Part shown: positions 12,657-26,100 of the stretch, piece after piece
Layout of the letters: every line of letters begins with the position of its first letter
How positions within the stretch are numbered: the stretch's first letter is position 1
Source of the DNA: Neurospora tetraspora
Taxonomy: Eukaryota > Ascomycota > Sordariomycetes > Sordariales > Sordariaceae
Length of the DNA: 64,000 nucleotides
Direction of reading: 5' to 3'
Assembly (NCBI RefSeq): GCF_033439725.1
Contig: NW_026944387.1
Coordinates: 3,224,001-3,288,000 of the forward strand
Program-made: the position numbers and the translations under genes
Notes under the pieces: model-generated
Seen by the model: the letters and a program-made list of their open reading frames with translations, nothing else
What the model was told of the DNA's origin: nothing
Databases searched by the model: none

Positions 12657-15600
12657 GAAAAACTCGAAAAGTTTTGCACTTTTTTTGTACTACTAATGAA
12701 CCCTCCTCCGAAAAACCAACGCGAACTGATCAATTATCTAACAACATACGACTGAAAGACCCTTTATTTTTTTATATTAGACTTATCGAGTCCAAGACCT
12801 CTAACTCCCAAATCCCTCTCTCTTACCAAATATTGAGCCTATAATTTAAAGTCAGCCCCGAAATAAACTCTAATTCGAAATCCAAAAGCATAAATACCAA
12901 CGACTATCCAACTCTCACAACCAAAAGCCTACCCCTCCTTAATCTAATCAACTCCCAGCAATCTTATAATAATAATATTTTATACGTTTTTTATATTTAT
13001 TAAATAAAAAGACATTTTTTAAGGGCCTAATAGTAATTTCCGTAAATACCCTCCTTCAATATTAAACTAGGAATTATTAGAAACGGTATTCAATAAACGG
13101 AATAATAATCGGCACCTACTCAAACTTCTAAATACTATTATTATATACTAATATATACTCGCAGGAAAACCAATCGGCGTAATAAAAATAATATAAATAA
13201 TTACTATCATCATAAAAAATTAATCGAAAACTAATTAACGACTATAAAAATAATTTATACCTTACCGAAAACCTAAATAATAAACGCCTTAATACAATCC
13301 TCCCTTTAACTTATAAAGAAAGTAAAACGACCGAATAGGTAACCGCCCTTTTATTTAACCTAAACCGTATTCTGTAATAATTATAATTGAATCTAATTCT
13401 TCTCGATCGGATTAATCAAACCCTATTTAATACCAAAATCTTAAAACATTTTAATAAATCCCTTGTAATTTTGTAAGAACTACTATAGTAAAACTAATTA
13501 TAATATTTAAAGAGGATAAGTAATTATATAAAGAATTATTAACCGGAATATAGTTTGCAAGCGTTTAAACGAATTAGCTCCCTAAATAATATCGCCGGGA
13601 AGTAATCCTTTACTAATCTATTACTGAATTCGGGATTAAAAGTACTTTTTAACTTTTAAGCAATTATTATATTAAATTTCATAATCGGCTATATATAAAT
13701 ATTTAAAACGATAATTTTAACAAAGAAGAAGAATATTGTCGTTATAATTTTATTACTACCCGGCAATATTCTAACCTAAATTCTAATTAGGTAGTAATTA
13801 TATAGAGCGAAAACATTAGAATAAGTCTTCGTTAGCTATTTTGGTAATTTATAGGGTCTAAATATTAATAATAAAATAAAAAGAGGAAGAGATATAATAA
13901 TAAGGGAAAAAAAGAAGAAGGGAAACGGAATTCTTATACTTAAATAATGAATCGAAAGTAACTAATCAATAATATTTTACGTTACAAAAATATAATTAAA
14001 TACTAAAATAGGCAGATTACTTATAATTGAGGAAAAAAGAATAAACGAAAAAGGAATTTATTAAAATAGTTTATACCGCTATTAAAAAGAAAAGAAAGTA
14101 ATTTCTAAGGAAAATTCCGCCTTTAATCTTTAAATTTATTTAAATTTACCCTCTAATATAAAAGCATTTAATAGAAAGGGTAGAATATTCAAATCAAAAG
14201 CAAACTTTAATTAAATCAAATATCGCTTTACAATCTACATAAGTAATAGCCTCGAAAAAATACCTTTTTACAAATATTATTACTAAACGGATAATCCCCG
14301 GGAAATCTATAAAAATACCTCTCCTTCGCCTTATTTCTACTATTTCTTATTTTCCCTTTTTAATAATTATAAATAATATGAATAAAGTACTACCTACCCT
14401 CTTCTACCTACTCTTTAATTATTTAATATATTTTTAAAATTCTGAACGCCAACGTCTTTCCTTCTTACCCTTACCAATAAAAATACTAATTATTTAACCA
14501 CTCTCGTATTAACTATTAATTATTATATTTACTTACAACACTTCCTCTACTAATATTCTAAATAAGCCTTCTTTATTATCGTCTAATTCGAAGAAGGACG
14601 AACGTTTTATCCCGAAAAGTTACTTATAAAAATATATTTCCAATCCGAATACTATTACTAACAACCTGAATCGACCTATCCAATTTATTAATTATATTCA
14701 TTATTAATTAGGCCATTTAATATTTTAAAGCACTTAAGTAGTTCCCGCTTACTAGAAACCCCTAAATTAATATAACCTAAGTAATTTACTATAAGAGAAT
14801 ATTAATAATCAAAGTATCGTTTATTAAAGTATTATTCCCGAATTTATATTAAAAATATTTAAATTTTTTATTAAAATATATATTTCGAAATATTAAGAAT
14901 ATAATTAATAAATATATAATCTTATTATAAAATAACTAAATAATTTAAAAAAGAATAAACTACGTAATTAGAAATTAAAAACTCCTAATACAAAAATAAA
15001 TCTATTAAGAAGCCCTATCCCTAGCATAAAGCAATGCCTATACTTTACTCCCTATCGAAAAATAAATTATTACGGAGGATACGGACTATTCAATTAATTA
15101 AAAGTAGGCAAAGACGGAAATTAACAATATAATATTAATTTACCTTATAAGGACGTCCAAAATTATATATAATTATTTAGCAAATTCTTTTACCCCAATA
15201 CAAAACTTAATATAATTAATATTTAACTTAATAATAAATTTCAAACAAACTTTATAATTTAAAAAAGAATAATAGTACAATTAACGAACTTATAGCACAA
15301 TATTAATAAATATACCTTTTTATTTAGCGAAAACATCATCGCTATATTATTATAAATAACTAAAGAGTAAGAATAATATATCTTCGCTATAAATAAATAT
15401 ATAACGTTTTATAAACTAACTAATAAATTTTGAACGGCGCCTTATAAAAATCAACAAGCAACTAAACTAATAATGATAAAAGAATTCTAAGTATTACCTA
15501 TCTACTTTAAAGAACACTTCACAATAATTATCCTTAATCAATTAAATAATTAATAAAATTACTACAATTTATTATTCAATTAAAAAATAGCAAACAGGGT

Positions 15601-17399
15601 AACTGAAACTTTAATACACATTACTAATCATATAGGGATATAGGCAAAAGTACCTAATAAGGCCAAATCAAACAAAAGAATCAATATTAAATTTATCCAC
15701 TTTACCGACTAAAAAAACCCCTAAATTTATAATTTCTAGGTTTTTAAAGCTATTCGCATACATTTATTAAAATACGAACCTACCTTCTAAATAATAAAGC
15801 CGAAGAATTAAAATTAAAATTCAATTTAACATAGTTATAAAAGATTTAATCGGGTTTAGAAGGAGAATTTAATAGCTCGGCAATATTAAAGACTAATTTA
15901 TAATACCTTATATACTAAATAATAATATCCTTTAAGAATGCTAAAAAATAAAGAAATAATTAAAGTCTATACTAAGGATAAACGATCTAAAAGAACAGTA
16001 AAAATTTAAAATAAAAAAATAGAAGGAAATTGGATACTTTAGAAATTAATTTAACCTAAAAATTATTAAACTAATATAAATCGAAAGAACAAAAAGCGAT
16101 AGGGTTTTGCAAAAAAAAGGATTTAGTATAGACATCGGATTATTATTAAACTTTATAATATTATTAATCTTCTAAAGTTCTTCCCCAACTCCAATCTACT
16201 AAAATAATTATCTACAATAATACCTTTATAATTTAAAGCGCCTAAATGACGGAAATTTATTAAGAATATATTATTACCAATTAATAATCAACTTATAAAA
16301 ATTAACCCTATAATCTTAACTATTAAAAGATTTTACTTATCTTCTAAAAATAATTATTCTAAAAATAAGTAATATAGAAACTAATCGAAAGATTCTATAC
16401 TAACCCTAACAAAATAAAGGATTATAATACAATTTAAAATTAATACTACTATTGATTAAACTTTACGCCCGAATATTTTATTTCCTTTAAATCCTTATTT
16501 ATTAGGAAGAAAAGTATCGTTTTAAATTTAAAAAGAAATAGCTAATTAATTAAAAAAGGAAAGATAAACGATACTTAATAATTATAACCCATTAGGCGGC
16601 TATAAAATACTGATATTAGGACTCCCTTTACCTAAATATAATTGCTACCTATATTCCCGTTTAAAAATTTATATTTTTAAATATTTAATCCTTAATAATT
16701 TTTAAATATTCTTAAAAATATTAACGAACCTAGGAGTTTAGGATTAAACTCTCCTATAAATATTATTTAAAAAACGTTACGGCCGCTGAAAAACCCTAAT
16801 TAAATATTAATTTCGCCGATAATTAAAAGAACAAATAATTCGATTATCTAATAGAAGAATGATTAAAGGAGGTAAATATTTATATTTAATTAAAGATATT
16901 AAACATTATCGCCTACTAACGCATTTAAACGTTTCTATTCTATACGGTAAATTCCTATTTAAATTCCTACTTAAAACCCTACTTTGAATCCTTCGGTCGA
17001 AATATAAATTTAGTTTAATAGTTATACTTTCCGAATAAATTCATTCGTTTATTTTATTCGCCGCAAGGAAAGTAATTTTAATAGTTTATTAAAATATAAT
17101 CTAATACGTTCTAAAATGTAGAATATAAATTTCGAAGAACGATTTAATCCAAATATAAAGTTACGCTTAGAAAATACTAATTACGTACTAAGAATATTTT
17201 AGTAGGAATAACTAATAAGATTAGATTAATAGAGAGCCGCCTAGGATTTACCGAGGAGAGAGAGAATTTTAAAGGAAAGAAATAATATTATAAGAGGAAA
17301 TGACGGTAATAATGGTAATATAGGAAATTGATTATATATATTAAATAGGTGTAAATCTATTCGGAGGACCTTTTATAAACTTAAAGGAACGATTTAATT

Positions 17400-18072
17400 T
17401 GGGGTAGTATGCCTTATAAGTTTTGCGCTAATTGTTTTATAATTTTTTTGCAATACATTTTATTTAAGAATATAGTTATAAGACTAAAAGGAATTAGTTA
17501 ACTGATATTAATTAGGGATTATAGGAAAGATTAGGAAATTAATAGATAGCTAATTGTATAGATTATTTAGATGGTTAATTATTTATTTATAATTGATAAA
17601 TAAGATGAGATAAATTGTTAATGGAAAAAGAAAATTCATGGAAGAAGAATAGAAGGATAGGAGGATAATAAAAAGGAAAGGGGATTAATATAAAGAAAAA
17701 GGATTAAAAAGAGGGAAGATGATAAAAAAGTAATAATATTCTTTTTAAATATATTGTAATATACTTTAAATAAATATTTTAAATCGCGTTTCGCTATTTC
17801 TTTACGTAAAATATTTAATTAGTTATCTTATTAATAATTAAGTATTTTCCGAATCTTTTACTTTTCTGTTAAGGAGAAAATTACCTTTATTTATTAATTA
17901 TCGAGTAGTGAGCTTTATCTTTATTTATTCTTTGGATTTTAAAGCTATTCGCGACCTACTCGTTTACTCTCTTTAACCCTCCTCTCTCTAAACCTTAAAC
18001 TTTAGCCTTTTTATCTACAATTAGTGCTAACTAGTTCGTCTACTTGAATTATAACTTCCAGTATTATAGCGC
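17400..18072 (+). repeat. Right LTR of the nested retroelement
   Basis: Direct-repeat partner of 11996-12656, TA-enriched like the rest of the block, and followed directly by TGATT. Confidence 0.75.
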
Positions 18073-20444
18073 TGATTAGCTATCTATAGCAAGTTTTTGT
18101 TGTAGTATGTGGTTGGTTTTGTGTTGTGTTGTTGTGTTGTTTTGGCCTATTTCAATATCGAACTATTTCTACGCTTTATTAGGTTTAATACCAAAGATAT
18201 AATATACGGCGTTAGTAATATAGTTAAATTTATTATAAAAATTATTACGTTCGGTATAAGATAGGGTATTAGTTTATTAGGAGAGTATAGTACTTTATAG
18301 TAATTATTAAAAATTATTAATTATAATTTTAGAACGTTCGGCGTAAACGAATAAAATATTATTAATTATATTAGTGAATGAATAATAATTAGTATAAACG
18401 TTAATTTTATTATTAATATAGATTCCTTACTTCTTTTTATGATTAAGGGCGTTAAGGAAGAATATATTAACATTAAAGAGCTTTTATTGAATAGATCTAT
18501 TATTAAGAGTACTAACTAGCGTAGTAGATCTTTCGTTGAAAATAGTATTATTGTAAAATTTAAGTTCTTTAAAACAATTATATAAATTTTTAAATATTTT
18601 ACGGATGGTAATATTATCTATTATAGTACTATTATTATTGGCTTTAGCCGATTATTAAGAGATATTAAAAGAAGCGTTAATGAAGCGTATTAAAGGTTAT
18701 AGAATATTTATAGGTTAATTACCTTAGTGAAAGGTTGAATATAATAAGGGAATTTAAATAAGAGGAATTTATATAAGGGGAATTTAAATAGAAATTGGTT
18801 GGATTAAAGAAAGTATATTCTATTTTTAAATTAAACGAGTTTAACGGGTTTGTTTAACTAGATAGGTTCGCTATTGGGTTTAACGGAATTAATATTTAAT
18901 TTCCTCTTCGTTAATAGGGGCTCTTTCCTATTCGGTAAATTCTTTAAGAATTATTTTTATAGTATAAGTAAAAATATAGGGGCCGGTTAACGGAAGTAAT
19001 ATATTATAATAATTATAAATAGGTTACTAATAAACGTTGTCGAGTAGGGGTAGACGGTTAACGTAGTTGATTTGAAGGTTTTTTATATAGTTAATAAAAT
19101 TAGCGGTATTACGCGGATCTTTAATACTAATTATAATAGTATTATTAATAATATTAATAAGGTTGGCGGTACGTTAAGGCCGATTAATAATAGAATTATC
19201 AGTTTATTAAGGAGGATTACGTTAAGCGGCGGCCGGAGTAGGTAATTTAAAATTAGGCTTTACGTTATTTTAAGTAAAGTATGAAGTATTTTAAATTAGA
19301 TTAATAAAATGAATTAGGAATTTATTAGTTATAGTCAGTTCTAACTATACAAAAACTCGTTCTTATTATTATTTTTAAACAAATTTAATTAGAATTTTTC
19401 TTTACGCTATATTAATAAAGTATTTAATAATAAGATTAGTTGTAAATTACTAAGTAAGATTAGTAGTAATTTCGATAATTGAATTAGCGTAGGAAATAAT
19501 GGATTCGGTAGGCGAAAGTAGACGAAGGGATTAATTGGGGTAAAAAAATTATTCTATTGGAATTAGTAGTAAAGAAGGAGGAATAGGAATTTGAGTAGGA
19601 TTTAGGAGAGGCGGCGCGTTAACTATTTCAACGGTATTGGAAAAGTTATTGGGCGAAGATTAAGAGTTGGAGGCGATAGAATTATTAATATTGGGGGGGA
19701 TTAGTATATCAACAGCTATTTTAATAGTATCGTCGTTAATTTGGTATTAAATAGTTTTATTATTATTAATTTTTAATTTAGTTATATATTATTACTAATA
19801 CTTTTTTCTAAACTAAGTAGAAGCGCTATTTCTTTTTTTAGGGAAAGGTTAAATTTAATATCCTTTAAAAGGGTATTTAGTAATAAAGTTACGATATTTA
19901 CGTAGAATCTTTTAAACTTCTTTATTAGTTGTATTAATATTAACGATCTAATTTTTATTATAAATTTTATTATTAATCTCGTTAGTTTAATATTTTTAAA
20001 TTTTAATTTAGTCGGTTTTTATATCAAGGCGAAGCTTAGCGGTTTTAATAAAAAGTTCGGCGGCCGGAAAAGTAAAACGTTCTTTATAGTAAAGTTGGGA
20101 TTGGATTATTATAAATTTAAAGATTTAATATATTTTATATATTAGATTATCGTTTTAAAAGTTAAAAGTTGTTTAAGGAATAGCGTTGCCGTTTAATATT
20201 ATAAAGGTTAGTTTTGAAATTTAAAAGGATAATAAAAAAGTTATAAAGAAAAAAGGTTTAAAATTAAGCGGGATAGGTGAGTATTTAATTTAAGAGGGCA
20301 AATTAAATAAGTGGTCATAAATTTAATAAATTATTATTAAAATTAATAAAATAAAGATAGAATCTCCTCTTTTACGAAAGGAACAAATAAAAAAGGATAT
20401 AAAGAATAATAAGGTCGGTTTAAAATTAAATTATAAGTACTATT

Positions 20445-20802
20445 TATTATATGAAGCGATATTTCATAAGTGATGCTAATATAGAATAATAGAATGAATA
20501 ATTGGTTACTAGATAGAATAATAATATATAACAGTTAACGATAGTTTTATTAAAGAAAGTTGAAGATAAGTACGAACGAAAGCTTTAATTTAGGACTTTG
20601 TATACGACTTTATAGAGTGCGAGTAAGAAAAACGTTAGGTTAATATAATATAAATTAATAATCTAATTAACTTTAACGGAGGTTAATAGGGAGAATACTC
20701 TTATATAATATATTTTGCTCGATAGAGCAGTCCCACGCTCAATAGAGTATGTGCTAAGATAGAGTGGGGTATTTAGGCACCTGCCTGGAATATCCTATAA
20801 TA
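20445..20802 (-). repeat. Right (5') LTR of the outer retroelement
   Basis: 358-bp partner of 3308-3665, followed directly by the target duplication TAAAT (20803-20807). Confidence 0.85.
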
Positions 20803-20878
20803 TAAATAGCCGTATACATATATATAGGTGCCTAGCTACTTAAAGTAGCCTCCCTATTTAAGAATTATAAAGTGCGTA

Positions 20879-20946
20879 CTATAGAGCTCTATAGGGTTCT
20901 ATAGAGTGCTATAGAGTGCTATAGGGTATTATAGAGTGGTATAGGT
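20879..20946. repeat. Short minisatellite, about 11-bp unit
   Basis: Six or so imperfect tandem copies of a unit like TATAGAGTGC lie just outside the outer retroelement. No function can be inferred. Confidence 0.7.
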
Positions 20947-22607
20947 CGTTTGGCCAAGTGCTAGATGCTAGTACTAAGCGCTAGCCTCGTAATAATAATG
21001 TATAATCTTAATATATTTTTAAACCCCGAAGGCATTTTCTACCCGGGGAAATATTATAGGGTTAACTTATAACTATTATTTAATTACAATATTACTACAT
21101 ACAACAGGACCGGCGTGCACTATAGCCGAGTCCGCCAAACCTATAAAAGATAGGACGATGTTCGCTTGCCAACGAATATTGAAAGTGTATACTATATAGC
21201 TATATTACCTTATAATACTACAAGAATAATTATTAAATTGATATACGCTGTCTAATTAGCTATACTATTATAGTTAATACCTTACCGCTTTAATACGGAA
21301 GTAGCAAATAGGTTAATTACGTATACGTACTATAGGTTCACCGCTAAATTTATCCCTTACGAACTACGTATATATTCTATAATTTTCATTCTTCTTTATA
21401 CAATTACAAAAATCTTGATTTACCTCTAACGTTTAATATCGCCTTACCCCGTAATATATACTTCCCTTTCCTCTTCTTCGTATAATAATATATCTTTTAC
21501 CCTACCCCTAATAGTACCACGCTACGTAATAGTTAGACTTTAGCGTCGTCGCTATTAAGGGTTTACTTGAAAGAGAATTTCGTTTAGCGACCTATTTAAT
21601 TTGCTCCTAAAATTATTTAATAAAGGAATTTCTTATAATAAGACGCGTAGCTAAGGATAGGTACGAGTATAAGGACCATACTACTTATAATTAATTTGGA
21701 TCAATAATAAGAAGTTTAGAAAATATGGAAGTCTTGAAAGGGAAGGCTAGATAGGAAGGACAAGATTTTATACCTACGACTTTTGGAAAGAAAGGCTCCA
21801 CCCTAAATTACACCTGTAGATGGAAGCTATCTTGTAAAGGTTCTAGAACTAAGCTTAGAATAAAGTAAACCCGTGAATAGAATTTATAACGACTGGTGCT
21901 AGCCGTTATAAAACCTTCCTAATTAAACTTCTTCTTTAATTTAATATTTTCGATCCACGTTATACTTTGTAAGAGTCTTTGCACTTACGCTTCTATTTTA
22001 CGCGCCGTTATAATAAAAGTTACCGATTAGTTCTAGAATTTTGAAATTAATCCGTAGATTTTTTTAAAAAATAAATGCGTAATCCTAAGAATTATAAAAA
22101 GTTAGATTATAAAACGTAAATTACCGGTACAGTTTTATACAAGTATATTTAGACCCGAATAAAACTTTCAAATAATATTATACTTTACTTTAATTTTTAG
22201 ACGAAAATAACTAGTTAGAATACTCTACCTCAAATTTGTATTCTAAGAAGCTATACGACTTACAGCGAGATATTAGGAATTAAAGCGCTTCGTGTTTCCA
22301 CTAAAGAATAGATTTCCGGGACTTACTTAGCGTTAGATAAAGTATATTAAACTCAAAAATTTAATAATAGTATACAAAGAAATTTATAATAATTTAAAAC
22401 AAGTTTTTATTCTTTAGTATTATATTATAAAATTATAAAATTATAAATATTTTATAAAGGTACAAATAGGTACTTATCGCAAGTTGAATGCCTTACTCTA
22501 ATTATTTGCCTGAGAGCGCATAACTATCTCAGTAGCAGGACACTATATAAGTTATTAATCCGAGACTTTATAAGGTAAGAACCCGGAGTTTTGTAACAAC
22601 CTTTCAA
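20947..22607. other. AT-rich RIP-type DNA without recognisable gene
   Basis: TA-rich sequence continues up to the tRNA gene at 22608. No coding segment, LTR pair or inverted-repeat element was recognised. Confidence 0.55.
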
Positions 22608-22702
22608 GCTCGGGTGACGCAGTGGTTAGCGTGTTGCTCTTATACGTGTATTTCAGGATACTTGTTATGCAAAGGTCGCGGGTTCAAGTCCCGCCTCGAG
22701 CA
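22608..22702 (+). tRNA. tRNA-Ile (anticodon TAT) with a 22-nt intron
   Basis: The acceptor stem pairs GCTCGGG (22608-22614) with CTCGAGC (ending 22701), with one G-T pair; the discriminator is A. The D stem is ACGC/GCGT and the T stem is GCGGG/CCCGC around TTCAAGT. The anticodon loop reads CTTATA, which puts TAT at 22641-22643. An intron at about 22645-22666 follows the base 3' of the anticodon, leaving a mature length of 73 nt. A nine-T pol III terminator starts at 22705. One T-T mismatch closes the anticodon stem, so the exact intron border and isotype are slightly uncertain. The gene stands at the edge between RIP-type DNA and gene-bearing DNA. Confidence 0.8.
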
Positions 22703-23159
22703 GCTTTTTTTTTGTTTCTGTTTTCGATGTCCAAGTGCTCCTAGATACAAAGTCCAGTCTAATTTATCGTTTCCGTCCACCGAGCGTTGATGCAGTCCAG
22801 TTATTAAAGGCAATATGATCATACTCGTTATTCATTACACAGTATGATATTTTGTTCTTGTTCTTTCCTTTTAGGATTCAAGTGTCTTTTCTTGCTAGTC
22901 TTTTACACGATGTAGACGACGTGTAGAGGCTCGCTGTTATTGTCGATTCCAACCAAGTATATAACATTTGGATTACGACGGACAGGCTTAGTTAGATCAA
23001 CGGATACTTTTTGTAATCTGGAATGAGATATTGATATAGGTGATACTGTGTCCCTGTGCCACTCCAATCGCTATTGCTCTTCACCCACTATATACACACA
23101 TAGAGAGAAAGAACTAAGGGAGAGACCAAGAAGACGACACGGTGATATACAAAACGTCC
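22703..23159. other. Spacer between tRNA and the polyketide synthase 3' end
   Basis: Base composition is normal from here on. It presumably contains the 3' untranslated region of the minus-strand synthase. No gene was seen. Confidence 0.6.
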
Positions 23160-26100
23160 CTATCCTTTGAATGAGACGATCTTCGTCTTGGCACATACCG
23201 CCTTTGCCAATGTTTGAATCGACCCGCTTGATAGAAGCTCCAGCACCTGAAGATTCGCTTCAAACTCACGGGTAATGAAGTTGCGAATCTCGATAGCAAC
23301 CAAAGAATCAAGGGGATAGTGTGAGAGAGATCGTGTGATATCCATGTCCTCTGCGTCAAGCATCAACACGGATGAAATCTTCTCTACCAATCCTTTGCAC
23401 ACGACGTTTTCGGCCTCGGTGAGTGACCTGGCACCCTTCAAAGCTGCATTGAACGACACAACCGTGTTCAATGATGCGTTCTTTGCAGCCTCATCTTCTG
23501 CTGCTATGCGCATAGCCTTGAATTTCGCATCTTCGGTCCAGAACGGTCGCACTGTAGAGGTAATACGCATGCCGGTAATCGCATGGTTTGTGCAGGCCAA
23601 CGTCAGCTTTCCACTAATGGCGGCATGCAACAGGGCGAGAACCTCTGCCTCGCATATTGTATCGCTCCCAAGGTTCCTCGCTACCTCAGCAGCCTTCTCA
23701 AGGTCTTCAGCTAGATAGCCGGAGTCGGAAACAGCGGTGAGGTCAAGGGATGACGCGGGAAGACCATGGGCAAGCCGGTACTGGACCAAAGCATTCAGAA
23801 AGCAGTTTGCGGCACTGTATGCCGCTTGCCCACGGTTCCCCACGGCACCGGCTGCGGAAGAAATAGCCACGAAGAAGTCGAGTGGCGAGGATAACAATGC
23901 ACGATGAAAGTTCCAACCACCTTGAACTTTACCCTCAATGACTTCAGTATAGTCAGTCCATGTCATTTTCTCGAAAAGAACGTCCTAGAGAGAAACGTTA
24001 GCCATAACTATCATCAGCTGGATGCTAGGCGAAGCGTTCACTGGACTTACGCGTAACACCATCGTTCCGTGCACAACACCCCTAATAGGGGGCAGCCCCC
24101 TTAGCCCAGTTTGGATGAGCTCGTCCACTTCAGCCTTGTTGACCACATTGCAGCGGCGGACATGGACGCTCACTCCCAGCACGGAGAGGTCTTCGACAAG
24201 TTCTTTGACCTTTCCGGTAACGGAACCGCTCCTCGAGACAAGAACGATGTTCTTCGCCCCCTTTCCTGCCATCCATCGCGCAATACTCCTTCCGAGACCA
24301 CCGGTGCCGCCGACCAAGATATATGTCGCATCGGAATGAAGGAGGTCCTTTGACCGGCGTGATGGCGGGGCCTGTGACCTAGAGTCAGTACTGACGTAGA
24401 AAGGAGGTGCAGTGTGGCTTCTGATAGACGTACCTTGACAAGATCAGACCCACCCAGAGCCACCACTGTCTTGCCGATAGTAGAGTCGCTTTGTTGCATC
24501 TTCAATGCACCCTCAACATCTGAAACTGGGAAGACAGATAGCGGGCTCACCGGCCGGACCTTCCCATATCTGAGCAGTCGGGCAACATCGGCAAACACGC
24601 GTTTGAGAACCTTTGGCCGTTCGGCCAGCAGAGCAAAGATGTCAACCGAAATAAAGCTGGCGTTTCTATTGGCAGCGGATACATCGATTCGAGGCTTCGA
24701 GGCAGAGTCGCGCTTGCCTATGTCAACGAGCCGCCCAAACTTGCCGACAGACTCCCAGGATTCCCGCAGGCCATCGCCGATCAGCGAGTTGAGGATAACA
24801 TCTACCCCCCTGCCATATGTAGCACGGCGAATAGTAGGCCCAAAACTAGTGTCGCGACTGTACAAGACATGATCGGAAGGGAGACCGAACTCATTGATGA
24901 GCAGCTCCTTCTTCTCAGCACTCCCAACCGTTGCGAAAATCTCAGCTCCAATCATCTGAGCGAGGCAAATGGCTGCTTGACCGACGGCCCCTGCTGCTTG
25001 GTGAATGAGAACTGTTTCTCCCTCAGCCAAGCGCCCGACATCAACCAGGCTGTAGTATGCAACGCAGTATCCAAGGGGCAATGTGGCAGCTGCTTCAAGG
25101 GAGATGTGTCCCGGGACCTTGAATGCCAGGCTGGCAGTTGCCCTCGTTCGTGTCGCAAAAGCGCCTTGGGTGAGCGCTGCAACGCGATCGCCAACCTTGA
25201 AAGCGCAGACACTGCTCCCAACAGCGATAACAATCCCGCTTGCTTCAGCACCCGACATGGTGATGGGAATTTGACCCTTTGCAGCCATGGCGTCCCGGAA
25301 ATTCATGCCGACAGCCTTGACCTCAATCTCAATTTGATCAATTGCCAGCGGCAATTCCAGTGAGTGATCGTCGACAAAGTGAAGTGTATCCAAAGCACCG
25401 GGCGCAGAGATCTCTAGCCTCAGAAGTCGGCCGTTGTCACCAAAAGCGGTGGGCTCTAAGGCTCTTGGATTTGTCAGGTTGTGCACTTCTTCGTCAGTCT
25501 CTCTGTCATGGGTGATACGCGGGGTGAAAAGGGATCCTTCCCTCTCCATAAACTCCAGTTCACTCATCGACGAGGAAGCAGACCCAAAAGCGATCTTGAA
25601 GACGCTGAAAATCACCTCTGCGGCCTTAGCTTCCGAGAGGGGCAAGGCCGCATCGAGATCCAGTGTAGCAAACCGAAGTGCAGTTTCCGAACGGATGGAC
25701 CTGCTGAGGCCGGTAACCATGTTTGCTTCCGGTTCGGTGCACTTGTCGTAGGCTCCCTTGACTACCCATAGAATGGCTTCAACCCCGATCAAAAGCTTTT
25801 GCAAGCCAAAGAACTGCGATGGCGAAAGAGTGGCCAGGAAAGGATGATGCAGCTCATTTAGGAAGATGCAAGTCTTTCCTTCTGGATCAACTGTGTCGAG
25901 CTTACCGACTTCAGGTAACCTTCCCGTGGCTTGCTCGAGTGCGTTCGCCAACCCCAGAGCGACAAGTTGCTGAAAGTTGGAATCCTCGTGAATGATTACA
26001 ATCTGGGCACCAACAGGAAGCTGATTTCTCATATGGTCAGGCTTCAAAATGTGTTCCCATTCCAGTTTGTAGCAGAGGTCGCGAGGAGCGCTGCTTTTCT

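Larger units (their letters stand above)
11996..18072 (+). mobile_element. LTR retroelement nested inside the outer element, 6.1 kb
   Basis: Two direct repeats of about 660-673 bp (11996-12656 and 17400-18072) delimit it. TGATT stands directly before the left LTR (11991-11995) and directly after the right one (18073-18077), consistent with a 5-bp target duplication. It splits the gag region of the outer element. I infer plus orientation from gag-like sequence just inside the left LTR. Superfamily is unresolved because the interior is badly RIP-degraded; copia or gypsy are both possible. It is broken throughout, old, and younger than its host element. Confidence 0.7.
3308..20802 (-). mobile_element. 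Large Ty3/gypsy LTR retrotransposon relic with a second LTR element inserted
   Basis: Two direct repeats of exactly 358 bp (3308-3665 and 20445-20802) bound the element. The 5-mer TAAAT lies directly outside both (3303-3307 and 20803-20807), so this is one insertion. Orientation is minus: a purine-rich tract lies beside the inner edge of the left LTR, and degraded coding segments read leftward in gypsy order. These are a zinc-knuckle-like gag end near 11.3 kb, reverse transcriptase near 9.2-9.6 kb, and an integrase tail with chromodomain near 6.6-7.0 kb. The gag region appears split by the inner element at 11996. It is a thoroughly broken, old fossil, and RIP prevents dating from LTR divergence. 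The 2.9 kb between pol and the left LTR is not explained. Confidence 0.8.

Noticed and set aside
12635-12844. 69-codon open frame at the end of the nested element's left LTR
   Set aside because: It spans the LTR border and the start of the element interior. It belongs to the fossil and is not a host gene.
24022-24872. Plus-strand open frames over the synthase
   Set aside because: Antisense shadows of GC-rich coding sequence, without domain signatures.
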